This document shows positions 1 to 6,674 of a DNA stretch of 38,592 nucleotides, one piece after another. Source of the stretch: a virus; IMG/VR virus record IMGVR_UViG_3300014501_000036, positions 1 through 38,592 of that record. One strand, given 5' to 3'. The notes under the pieces were generated by a model. That model was not told the DNA's origin, did not search any database, and saw nothing but the letters and a program-made list of their open reading frames with translations. Position 1 is the first letter of the stretch. Each line of letters begins with the position of its first letter. The position numbers were made by a program, and so were the translations under genes.

Positions 1-1
1 C

Positions 2-2854
2 CGCGCCGCCCTAGAAGCATCGAGCGGCTTTACCGCTGCGGATCTGGAGTTGCTTGCCCAAGCCGATCCGGAGATGGCGGTCGAACTCACCGAGCGCATG
101 AAGTTCGAGACCATCGAGGCCGAGCGCGAGGAATACGAAGGGTCGTTGATCAAATTCTTCCAGCGAGCCTGGCGCGAGATCGACCCGGCGAGGTTGTCCG
201 TGAACTGGCACCACATGGTGATCGCCGAGGAACTGGAGCAGATCGCCTACGGGTTCAACCGGAATCTCATTATCAACATTCCACCAAGACATACCAAAGC
301 TCTCGACGTAAATACGCCCGTGCTGACGACGTGGGGATGGAAACGCCATGGTGATCTTGAGCAGGGCGACTTTGTTTTTGGGCCAGATGGTTTACCTAAA
401 CGAGTTTTGGGGGTCAGCCCTCAAACGGTACAACGCAGCTATTCTGTCGAATTCGACGACAAAGCCAGCTTAATCGCGAGTGGAGACCATCTATGGGCCG
501 TCGAAAGAGATCATCCCTATGGCACACAGAGCGGGCACCGCTGCCGCAAACCGGAAGTGGTGACAACGGCCTTGTTAGTCTCGGCAGAGCAATGCAAAGA
601 CGAGACTGTCGACGGCAGACGCAAGCGAAACAAATATCGGCCAGACAGGATTCCTGTCACGGCAGCCCTTCGAATAGCTCCACGCCATTTCTTAATCGAG
701 CCTTACATCCTCGGCGCATGGCTGGGGGACGGCTCGACAACCAGCGCCATATTGTACGTCGGCACTCAGGACATCGAGCATTTCCGGTCTCTCGGAAGCA
801 CGAAGGAATACACCAACGGTCAGGGCTTGCGGCTATTTCACGTTCTGGTCCCCGAGCTTCAAACCAAACTCCGCGTCATGGGCCTATTGGGCAACAAGCA
901 CATACCTGAAGATTACCTTGAAAGCTCCATTGATCAGCGCTGGGAACTTCTGCGTGGTTTGATGGATACCGATGGCACAGCTGCGGTCAGTGATGGTGTG
1001 TGCAGCTACACCACAAAACTGCTCAATCTTGCTAAAGATGTGCAGACGCTGACGTGTTCACTAGGTATCAAGTCGATGCTGCGTGAAACATGGACCGCCC
1101 TTAACGGCGTAAAGCATGGTCCATATTACCAGGTTGCCTTCGTGGCCCCGCAAGAAGCGCCCCCCATCTTCAAACTGGCACGTAAGCAGGCTCTCGTTAG
1201 GCCAAGCCAAAACCCCAGATCGCGAGGAAGATATCTGCAAAGAGTGGAGGCTGCTGGCGAGCACTTGGTAAACTGCATAAAAGTCGAGGGCGAATTATAC
1301 CTCGCCGGCCGACAGTTCATATGCACTCACAACACGATGCTCACCAATGTAATTTGGCCGGCATGGGTTTGGTGCCAGAGCGAAATCCTTCCTCTCGCAG
1401 GACCGCATGTCAAATTCCTCTGCGTCTCATATGGCGCGACACTCGCTGAGGAAATCGCTCTCAAGATGCGGCGGCTAATCCAGGGCGAGTGGTATCAGCG
1501 TCTGTGGGGGGAACGGGTCAAGATACAACCCGATCAACAGAACCGGGCAAACTTCGAGAACACAGCCGGTGGGGCGAGGATTTCGAACTCTATCGAGGGC
1601 GGCATCCTAGGCCGAGGAGGCGATGTCCGAATCGTCGACGACCCCCAAACAAGAAAAGGCGCAGACAGTGAGGCGCAGCGGGCGGAATCATTACGAGGGA
1701 TGTCTGACCTCACGACCCGCGTAACCGATCCCCGCATTTCGGCCCAGGTGCTTATCATGCAGCGCCTGCAACTCAATGACGCAACTGACTGGGCCTTGAA
1801 GAACTGGCCCAAGAATGCCGTTCATCTGATGTTTCCAGCCCGGTTCGAGGAAGCGCGGGCCTGCAATGACGACCCGCGCAAGCGAGAAGGCGAGCTTCTG
1901 TGGCCGGAGGTTTGGACCGACGAGGAACTGACCAAAATCGAGAATGGATTAGCCGCTTTGGACGGCGAATTGCTCTCTGACTATGCGATTTCTGGTCAGC
2001 TGCAGCAAAATCCTATCTCCCGGAGCGGGGGAATCATCACCGATCAGGACTGGGAGGTCTGGCCGGAATACGAACCATCGGTTGATCAACTCCACCAGAG
2101 ACCGGATGGCTCGTACTACATCCCGCTGCCCCAGGTCAGCCACGTCCTGATGTCCCTGGACACGGCGATCGACGAGAAAACCACCTCTGACTGGAACGCC
2201 TGCGTGATCATGGGCGTCTGGCACAGACCGCGAAGGCTCATTCAGATAGCCGGCTCCAACGACAACGTAGACGACGGCGAGCAGCCGAGGGTGATCCTCA
2301 TGGGTGGGTGGCGAGCCAGGTGCAAACTCAACGATGAAACGCCGGGTCGGAACGGACAGGCGCAGGGTTTGGTTCAGCGGGTTCAGCGTACCGCGCAGAT
2401 GTTTGGGGTGGATAGGATCATCATCGAGAACAAGACACGCGGCGCCGATGTCCGCAACGAACTGCAGCGTCAGTTCTCGGACATGCCGTACCATATACAG
2501 ATGTTCGAGCCGGGGCGGCATGGCGATAAGGTTGCCAGACTACACGCAGTCCAGCCGCTCTTTGCCCAACGCCTGGTCTATGCGCCTGGTCTCGCGACGC
2601 TGGCGTACAACAATCAGGGGCAGGAATACGTCAGGATCGACGAATTCCAATGGGTAAAGGACATTATGAATGAAGTTCAAACCGTGCCGCGCGGGCAACA
2701 CGATGATTTTAGCGACGCCCTATCGCAGGCTCTTTTAGTGTTACGCGACGAGGGTTTCTTGCAATTGACCCGCGAGTACATCGCGCAGCGGATGGCGTTG
2801 CGGACCTTCCAGCGCCAGCCGAGGCGGGTCGCGCAAATGTATGGCGTGGGATGA
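2..2854 (+). CDS. terL: Phage terminase large subunit, intein-interrupted, 5' end outside window
   Basis: This is the ATPase-nuclease motor that packages DNA into the prohead through the portal. The frame is open to the left edge, so the N-terminus is probably cut; a TTG at 50 is the first start-like codon inside. The host protein begins with a helical region, then reaches the Walker A half IPPRHTK (nt 278-298). An intein interrupts here, and the motif resumes as TML (from nt 1334). Walker B is RIVDDP (around 1628-1645), followed by a coupling-motif-like QVLIMQRL. The C-terminal RNase H-type nuclease shows SLDTAID (Asp at 2159), IIENK, and HDDFSDA (Asp at 2714) as likely metal ligands. Without the intein the protein is about 600 residues, normal for the family. 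The small subunit should lie just to the left. Function depends on protein splicing, because the ATP-binding loop is split. Confidence 0.95.
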   Translation, partial: RAALEASSGFTAADLELLAQADPEMAVELTERMKFETIEAEREEYEGSLIKFFQRAWREIDPARLSVNWHHMVIAEELEQIAYGFNRNLIINIPPRHTKALDVNTPVLTTWGWKRHGDLEQGDFVFGPDGLPKRVLGVSPQTVQRSYSVEFDDKASLIASGDHLWAVERDHPYGTQSGHRCRKPEVVTTALLVSAEQCKDETVDGRRKRNKYRPDRIPVTAALRIAPRHFLIEPYILGAWLGDGSTTSAILYVGTQDIEHFRSLGSTKEYTNGQGLRLFHVLVPELQTKLRVMGLLGNKHIPEDYLESSIDQRWELLRGLMDTDGTAAVSDGVCSYTTKLLNLAKDVQTLTCSLGIKSMLRETWTALNGVKHGPYYQVAFVAPQEAPPIFKLARKQALVRPSQNPRSRGRYLQRVEAAGEHLVNCIKVEGELYLAGRQFICTHNTMLTNVIWPAWVWCQSEILPLAGPHVKFLCVSYGATLAEEIALKMRRLIQGEWYQRLWGERVKIQPDQQNRANFENTAGGARISNSIEGGILGRGGDVRIVDDPQTRKGADSEAQRAESLRGMSDLTTRVTDPRISAQVLIMQRLQLNDATDWALKNWPKNAVHLMFPARFEEARACNDDPRKREGELLWPEVWTDEELTKIENGLAALDGELLSDYAISGQLQQNPISRSGGIITDQDWEVWPEYEPSVDQLHQRPDGSYYIPLPQVSHVLMSLDTAIDEKTTSDWNACVIMGVWHRPRRLIQIAGSNDNVDDGEQPRVILMGGWRARCKLNDETPGRNGQAQGLVQRVQRTAQMFGVDRIIIENKTRGADVRNELQRQFSDMPYHIQMFEPGRHGDKVARLHAVQPLFAQRLVYAPGLATLAYNNQGQEYVRIDEFQWVKDIMNEVQTVPRGQHDDFSDALSQALLVLRDEGFLQLTREYIAQRMALRTFQRQPRRVAQMYGVG
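299..1333 (+). mobile_element. Class 3 intein with LAGLIDADG homing endonuclease, inside terL
   Basis: This is a 345-residue in-frame insertion that starts with Ala (nt 299) and ends in Thr-His-Asn before Thr (+1, nt 1334). The N-terminal block reads ALDVNTPVLTTWGW. There is no Cys or Ser at position 1. The class 3 'WCT' set is present: Trp in block B (SGDHLW, nt 494), Cys in block F (VNCIKVEG, nt 1274) and Thr just before the terminal His-Asn (nt 1325). Class 3 inteins splice through the block F Cys instead of residue 1. The middle carries two dodecapeptide motifs, LGAWLGDG (from nt 710) and LMDTDG (from nt 959), so a LAGLIDADG endonuclease is present. Its acidic residues look intact, so homing activity is plausible. 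The insertion point is the Walker A lysine-threonine junction of the terminase. Confidence 0.93.
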
Positions 2855-2975
2855 GTTTGAGCGTCTAATACCCACCGGAGACATTTCATCAGGCGAGCGG
2901 AGGCGTCAGAGGTACACAAATAGCGGGCCTGGGTGTGACGCGCTTTCCGGCTGGGTTGTCGTCTTAGAGCGCTAA
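2841..2975 (+). CDS. Small hypothetical protein (44 aa) overlapping terL end
   Basis: An ATG at 2841 lies inside the last codons of the terminase gene and opens a 44-codon frame, beginning MAWDEFERLIP and rich in Arg and Glu in the middle. The composition looks coding rather than random, and the 14-base overlap with the upstream gene is typical of translational coupling here. No domain is recognised. It could be spurious; the only support is length, composition and position. Confidence 0.4.
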   Translation: MAWDEFERLIPTGDISSGERRRQRYTNSGPGCDALSGWVVVLER

Positions 2976-3061
2976 GGTCCGCGACCTCCGCACATTACTT
3001 GCGCCGTAGGATGACATAACGGTTGCAGAGCCGCGTAGGATGATGTAGTTGTCGTCCCGAC

Positions 3062-3355
3062 ATGCCGCGCATCCATTGCAAAAACTGTGGCGAGGAAGGC
3101 CACCTGTTCTTCCTCTGTCCTTATTCGGCTGATGTTGCCGCTCGGAAACTGGCGGTCAATGATCGAAGTCGAGCGGGGCAGATGGAACGGGAGCCTCCGC
3201 CGCTCCTTCCGGCACACGAACCTCCTATGGTTCATCTCGGCCACGAGAACGCCACCATCGCCCCTCCAGGCATCTGCGCCTATTGCGATCATCGCCGAGA
3301 GGTAAACAAGAAAGCGGCGGCCGATCGGCGCGCTCGCGTGAAGAATGGGGACTAA
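3062..3355 (+). CDS. CCHC zinc-knuckle small protein
   Basis: A 97-residue protein opening with MPRIHCKNCGEEGHLFFLC. This fits the retroviral-type zinc knuckle C-X2-C-X4-H-X4-C exactly, a single-strand nucleic acid binding element. A second metal-binding pair, CAYC, sits near residues 76-79, followed by a basic tail (REVNKKAAADRRARVK). Binding of RNA or single-stranded DNA is therefore a reasonable inference, but the role is unknown. The gene ends 3 bases before the next start. No strong ribosome site precedes the ATG. The upstream 86 bases (2976-3061) hold two copies of CGTAGGATGA and no gene that I can see. Confidence 0.75.
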   Translation: MPRIHCKNCGEEGHLFFLCPYSADVAARKLAVNDRSRAGQMEREPPPLLPAHEPPMVHLGHENATIAPPGICAYCDHRREVNKKAAADRRARVKNGD

Positions 3356-3358
3356 GCC

Positions 3359-3715
3359 ATGGTTGATCTTGTCGGCACCTGCCCTAAGGGGTTTTGGGAA
3401 GAATGGCTCGCCGAAGGTGATGCCGCTGGCGAGCCTGCGACCGGACAGGAATACGAGTGGCATACAGGCAGCCGCGCGATTTCCAAGATCAATGAGGGCG
3501 ATCGCTTCTACGTCGTGGCACATGGCAAACTTCGTGGATGGTCCACGGTTATAGCCGTCCATCAGGACGATAACTATCCAGGCGGGTTCATTGTTCGTGG
3601 TGCGCATGCCGTCGCGTGCACCATTGACAGGCCAATTCCAGGATTCCGAGGGCTGCGCGAGAGATGGTGGCAGTGGAGCGACGAGAAATCGTTTCCCGAT
3701 TGGAGGGTGCCGTGA
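3359..3715 (+). CDS. Conserved phage hypothetical protein, possible PUA/ASCH-like fold
   Basis: 118 residues starting MVDLVGTCPKGFWEEWLAEGD. The arrangement of an early aromatic FWEEW segment, a W-H-T-G turn, GDRFYVVAHGKLRGW and a final IVRGAHAVACTIDRPIPGFRGLRERWW suggests a small beta-barrel. Similar proteins occur in alphaproteobacterial phages, and the outline recalls ASCH/EVE (PUA-related) nucleotide-binding domains. I infer this from pattern only and am not certain of the family. The gene is head-to-tail with the zinc-knuckle gene, and its stop overlaps the next start as GTGA. Confidence 0.7.
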   Translation: MVDLVGTCPKGFWEEWLAEGDAAGEPATGQEYEWHTGSRAISKINEGDRFYVVAHGKLRGWSTVIAVHQDDNYPGGFIVRGAHAVACTIDRPIPGFRGLRERWWQWSDEKSFPDWRVP

Positions 3716-3900
3716 TCGATGTCGGCGGGACGCTCATCAATCCGGCGCATATCGTTTCTGCTGAGGTCGAAACGCGGCATTACATGAACGTCTCGAAATC
3801 TTGGCTTGTGGTGAAACTCGACAATGGCTCTGAAATCAGGCGCGAACACGGGTTCGGCTTCGATGCCTGGGCCACCCTCGACAAGATCAAAGGCGAGTGA
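3712..3900 (+). CDS. Small hypothetical protein (62 aa)
   Basis: The GTG at 3712 is preferred: GGAGGG at 3702-3707 lies 4 bases upstream, and GTGA overlaps the previous stop. An ATG at 3664 is in frame but sits deep in the upstream gene. The product reads VIDVGGTLINPAHIVSAEVE and then a beta-rich segment (SWLVVKLDNGSEIRREHGFGFDAW). This resembles short single-domain proteins that check a gene product against a DNA or protein partner, but no family is assigned. Confidence 0.65.
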   Translation: MIDVGGTLINPAHIVSAEVETRHYMNVSKSWLVVKLDNGSEIRREHGFGFDAWATLDKIKGE

Positions 3901-3907
3901 GGGGCCA

Positions 3908-4327
3908 ATGCGGTCGCCAAATAGAGACGCCGAAATCAAAGCGGCAATGTGGGAGTTGGTCCAAGAGTGCGCCGACAAGGGCGAGCGCTGTCCCGACAGA
4001 GACAAGTTCAATTGTTTCCTGGAGAAACGTGGACTTCCAATGTCGCATCGGGGTGTCGACCTGGCGGCTCTGGCGCGCGAGGGAAAACTCCGCATCGAAA
4101 TTAGCGCCCTGAACTACCGTGTCGTCGAGATCGCCGAAGGGCCGCACAAGGGGAAGCGCACACAAGCGCCTCGCACGAACGCCAAACCTCACCTGGTCAT
4201 AGACAAGAATGGCTCGCACCACACATATCGCGGCCGGCTCCGCAGCACTGGAGCGTTGAATCACCAACGACAAACCGCCTTCAAGGAAAGCGCCGCCGAG
4301 ACTCACAACGACTGGAGATATTCCTGA
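3908..4327 (+). CDS. Hypothetical protein with winged-helix-like N-terminus
   Basis: 139 residues. The ATG at 3908 follows GAGGGG (3898-3903) at a short, workable spacing; upstream in-frame starts lie inside the previous gene and encode a poor Ser/Pro-rich segment. The first 75 residues alternate helices and a short strand pair (PNRDAEIKAAMWELV ... MSHRGVDLAALAREGKLRIEI), like a small winged helix. They are followed by NYRVVEIAEGPHKGKRT and a basic, probably disordered tail. DNA binding is an inference from this outline. Confidence 0.65.
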   Translation: MRSPNRDAEIKAAMWELVQECADKGERCPDRDKFNCFLEKRGLPMSHRGVDLAALAREGKLRIEISALNYRVVEIAEGPHKGKRTQAPRTNAKPHLVIDKNGSHHTYRGRLRSTGALNHQRQTAFKESAAETHNDWRYS

Positions 4328-4328
4328 G

Positions 4329-4871
4329 ATGGCCAGAGGAAAATCAGGCGGGATCGGCGGCATTGGCGTGGTGGAAGCCGCCCCGCTCGACGACACAGAG
4401 GTCGAAGCCGCTGCTTCCGATCCGGGACCGCCGGCAGTCATCGTGCTTTCGGATGAGGAAGATGCACCATCGGCTCCGCGTGATATGAGACTTGCGGTGA
4501 AGGCCGAGATAGCCGAACTCGGCAGCGCCGTGCAGCAGATGATCGCCGCCCACCAGGAAATGCGCGGCGTCATCGACCAGTCACGCGGCCAAATCCAGCA
4601 GCTTGAAGCCTATGTGCCGCAGATCCAGCATATGTTCGCGACGGTTGATGCCCGGCTCACGGGCATGGCCCAGCAGATCGCGAGGAACGTGCGCGGCGTG
4701 GCGCTGGATTTGGCGATCAAGGCGAGCGCAGGAGAGACACAACCGACAAAAATCGTAGATGCCGCCAGGACATTCATGGAGTTCCTGGACCCGCCGACCG
4801 CCGCCGCCGCGACGGTGGGGTTTTCGGAAGACGCCCCACCACAAACGCCCCCAGCGCCAACGACCCATTAG
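4329..4871 (+). CDS. Coiled-coil hypothetical protein
   Basis: 180 residues. A Gly-rich, acidic, disordered N-terminus (to about residue 55) leads into a long helical segment with heptad-like Leu/Ile/Met spacing (residues 55-125: VKAEIAELGSAVQQMIAAH and on). The end is Pro/Ala-rich. This layout suits an oligomeric phage structural or regulatory accessory protein. No enzyme motif is visible. The ATG lies 1 base after the previous stop, so the two genes are likely co-translated. Confidence 0.65.
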   Translation: MARGKSGGIGGIGVVEAAPLDDTEVEAAASDPGPPAVIVLSDEEDAPSAPRDMRLAVKAEIAELGSAVQQMIAAHQEMRGVIDQSRGQIQQLEAYVPQIQHMFATVDARLTGMAQQIARNVRGVALDLAIKASAGETQPTKIVDAARTFMEFLDPPTAAAATVGFSEDAPPQTPPAPTTH

Positions 4872-4902
4872 AATGACCGAATGACCATTGGGCCAAACCA
4901 CG

Positions 4903-5331
4903 ATGTCTGATTGGAAAAGCCGCTTTCCCTTATTGCCGCCGTGGCTCCCGACGCTGGCGGAGGCCATGGTTCATATTGCCATGACCAAGGGGAACAACCC
5001 GGTTCCGATGAGAGAAGCCGGAAGAAGGGCGGGCGCAGAGCCTCGCTACTTAGAGAAATATCAGGCAGCACTTGTTGCGCATGGCATCCTGAAAGGCAAG
5101 CGCGGGCCTAATGGAGGGTTCCTCTTGGCGCGCTCACCAAGCACCATCACGGTTGGCGACTTGTACCGAATCTGGCTGGACCAATTGAAGTTTGATGAAG
5201 ACCCCTGGCCGCGTTCCGAGTTCGGCGCAAAAATGGAGCAGGTGTTTCGGCTGGCCGAAACCCGCATGATCGCCGAACTCGATGCGGTCACCATCGATGA
5301 TCTGATGAACACGGTGCTGACCAATGGCTGA
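4903..5331 (+). CDS. Rrf2-like winged-helix transcription regulator
   Basis: 142 residues from the ATG at 4903 (MSDWKSRF); a TTG at 4888 would add five residues. The section YLEKYQAALVAHGILKGKRG, followed by PNGGFLLARSPSTITVGDLYRIW, matches the wing and third helix of Rrf2-family regulators: RG-x-GGF-LAR, then I-T-x-x-D. The three cysteines that hold the iron-sulfur cluster in IscR/NsrR are absent, so it would be a cluster-free DNA-binding member. It may be an early regulator of the phage, or may act on host genes. The assignment rests on motif recognition. Confidence 0.75.
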   Translation: MSDWKSRFPLLPPWLPTLAEAMVHIAMTKGNNPVPMREAGRRAGAEPRYLEKYQAALVAHGILKGKRGPNGGFLLARSPSTITVGDLYRIWLDQLKFDEDPWPRSEFGAKMEQVFRLAETRMIAELDAVTIDDLMNTVLTNG

Positions 5332-5425
5332 TGGCTCCCCTCAGTCGCGTGCTGGACAATCCAGTGTTGGGCGAATCGAGTTTCCCAACGGGTACGCCAT
5401 CGATGTTGATGAGTTTCCAGCATGA
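5324..5425 (+). CDS. Tiny ORF (33 aa), translationally coupled
   Basis: The ATG at 5324 overlaps the end of the Rrf2-like gene, and the stop at 5423-5425 overlaps the next ATG as ATGA. The peptide (MADGSPQSRAGQSSVGRIEF and on) is Ser/Gly-rich, then ends IDVDEFPA. Being chained by overlaps on both sides is the main support. It may be a non-coding spacer. Confidence 0.35.
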   Translation: MADGSPQSRAGQSSVGRIEFPNGYAIDVDEFPA

Positions 5426-5595
5426 GCGAGCATGCCCAATTGTGTCTCAGCATCGTCGTCGGCGTGTTTTTGGTCGGATTTATCGCGGGCGAGTTGGTCG
5501 GAGAGCGGGTCGAGCGGCGCCGAGCCCGTAAGAAACGCAACCGTGAGCGCAACGAGCAGCGCAGGCGGGCAAGACGGCAAAGGGAGATAACGTAG
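5422..5595 (+). CDS. Small single-pass membrane protein (57 aa)
   Basis: The ATG at 5422 overlaps the preceding stop. Residues 6-27 (QLCLSIVVGVFLVGFIAGEL) form one hydrophobic helix, and the rest is extremely basic (ERRRARKKRNRERNEQRRRARRQR). By the positive-inside rule the tail should face the cytoplasm. Such a protein could be a phage membrane accessory (lysis or exclusion), but no known holin or spanin pattern is seen. Confidence 0.55.
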   Translation: MSEHAQLCLSIVVGVFLVGFIAGELVGERVERRRARKKRNRERNEQRRRARRQREIT

Positions 5596-5640
5596 TAATG
5601 GACCGTCAGCTGAAGCAGGCAGTTTCTCGCGGAGAACCCT

Positions 5641-5877
5641 ATGACGCGGCTTGATATGAAGCCCTTATCGCCTCAGCAGCGCGCGGCGCTGGCGCTTTTG
5701 TCGGGTTACGCCGCGACCGACCAGCTCGGCTATTGGGCATGGCGCGCGCAAATCCGGCCATTCCGCCAAATAACGCACCGGCTAGAGGATGAGGGGTTGA
5801 TCCAAATCATGCTTATCCGGTTGACACATACAGCTACCCATGCTAGTTTCCTTTCATCGGGCGATACCGCCCTTTGA
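5641..5877 (+). CDS. Hypothetical protein, HTH-like N-terminus
   Basis: 78 residues; GGAGA at 5631-5635 precedes the ATG at a good distance. LSPQQRAALALLSGYAATDQ followed by an Arg-rich helix and THRLEDEGLI looks like a compact helix-turn-helix or winged-helix fragment. The last 25 residues are Thr/Ser-rich and coincide with a promoter-like sequence, so the true protein may effectively end around residue 53. Between this gene and the membrane protein there is also an 18-codon frame at 5598-5654, too short to support. Confidence 0.5.
   Translation: MTRLDMKPLSPQQRAALALLSGYAATDQLGYWAWRAQIRPFRQITHRLEDEGLIQIMLIRLTHTATHASFLSSGDTAL
5821..5849 (+). promoter_or_regulatory. Sigma70-type promoter candidate
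   Basis: TTGACA (5821-5826) is separated by exactly 17 bases from TAGTTT (5844-5849), with an upstream TG dinucleotide (5841-5842) giving an extended -10. A short GGGCG/CGCCC stem (about 5859-5872) and GGAGAG (5879-5884) follow before the ATG at 5889. It would drive the 5889-8830 small-gene run. The -35 box is a perfect consensus match; the -10 box is poor. Confidence 0.5.
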
Positions 5878-5888
5878 TGGAGAGTGAA

Positions 5889-6164
5889 ATGTCCGAAGTG
5901 ACGAAAGCCGAGATTGAAGCTGCCCTGACCAACATGCGCGAGTTGGCGCGCAGCCCTGCGAAACTCGCGGAAATGACAGCGGCATGGAACCAAGCCTGCG
6001 ATAGGTTGGAGGCGCACTATCTCGCGATGCGCCCCAAGCCCAAGAGCTTCGAAGTACACCATATGAACGAGGTGGCCCGGTATCGTTTCATCTGCGCTAT
6101 TGCGGCGGGTCACCCGATGGCTGAATGCGCGAATCTCGCCGTCGCCAAGATCGCGGGGGTATAA
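5889..6164 (+). CDS. Hypothetical protein (91 aa)
   Basis: The ATG at 5889 has GGAGAG four bases upstream and is favoured over in-frame starts at 5874/5877. The protein is mostly helical (KAEIEAALTNMRELARSPAK and following) with a central basic stretch (MRPKPKSFEVHHMNEVARYR). No domain recognised. It is the first gene after the candidate promoter and is spaced 3 bases from the next start. Confidence 0.6.
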   Translation: MSEVTKAEIEAALTNMRELARSPAKLAEMTAAWNQACDRLEAHYLAMRPKPKSFEVHHMNEVARYRFICAIAAGHPMAECANLAVAKIAGV

Positions 6165-6167
6165 GCC

Positions 6168-6464
6168 ATGACCACGCTTCAGACGCTCCGAACTGCCCAT
6201 GAAGCTGCTTACGCTGATTTGCTCGCCTTGATTGATCGCAAGTTTCCGGGTGCGGCTATTTGGAACTGGTATCGCGCTCTGCTCGCAGTCAAGGGTGAAA
6301 ATGGCCGCCGCAATGATGACACGTCGCATGACGTAGCGATGGCCGCTGATACGGACATTAAAGCAGCGCACGATGAATACATTCGGCTGCTTCACGTCTT
6401 CTACAGGGCGCGAGACGGCGAGCACGGCGTATTGGGCGCTTACCGACAACGCGGGGAGGCCTGA
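6168..6464 (+). CDS. Hypothetical protein (98 aa)
   Basis: 98 residues, largely helical, with an aromatic patch (FPGAAIWNWYRALLAVKGE) and an acidic, His-containing middle (NDDTSHDVAMAADTDIKAAH). No family is recognised. It lies between two genes with gaps of 3 bases, so it is almost certainly part of the same transcript. Confidence 0.6.
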   Translation: MTTLQTLRTAHEAAYADLLALIDRKFPGAAIWNWYRALLAVKGENGRRNDDTSHDVAMAADTDIKAAHDEYIRLLHVFYRARDGEHGVLGAYRQRGEA

Positions 6465-6467
6465 CCT

Positions 6468-6674
6468 ATGGCTTATTTTGAACAGCACGGCGCGATGCAT
6501 AGTTGGCTTGGTAAGCCCGCTGCGCCCGTTTTGGGCGTCGTCTGCGATGCGTGTGCCGAGTCTGTTGTCCCCTTCGACCGCACAAAACGGGTAGGGTCGC
6601 AACACTGGGATACAGGATGGAAATGGGCACCGCACTACGGCGCGCCGTGCGGCAAATGCGGAAAGGCCACTTAA
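6468..6674 (+). CDS. Small zinc-ribbon protein (68 aa)
   Basis: Two CxxC pairs, VCDACAES (around residues 26-29) and PCGKCGKAT at the C-terminus, make a probable zinc ribbon around a Trp-rich loop (QHWDTGWKWAPHYG). GGGGAGG upstream (6452-6458) supports the start. The stop TAA is immediately followed by the ATG of the chimeric nuclease gene. The function is unknown; nucleic acid or protein binding is usual for such ribbons. Confidence 0.6.
   Translation: MAYFEQHGAMHSWLGKPAAPVLGVVCDACAESVVPFDRTKRVGSQHWDTGWKWAPHYGAPCGKCGKAT

Noticed and set aside
3526-3548. Hairpin CGTGGA/TCCACG as a regulatory stem
   Set aside because: It lies inside a well supported gene and is more simply explained by codon content.
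5598-5654. An 18-codon gene
   Set aside because: Too short, no strong ribosome site, and it overlaps the better supported gene at 5641.
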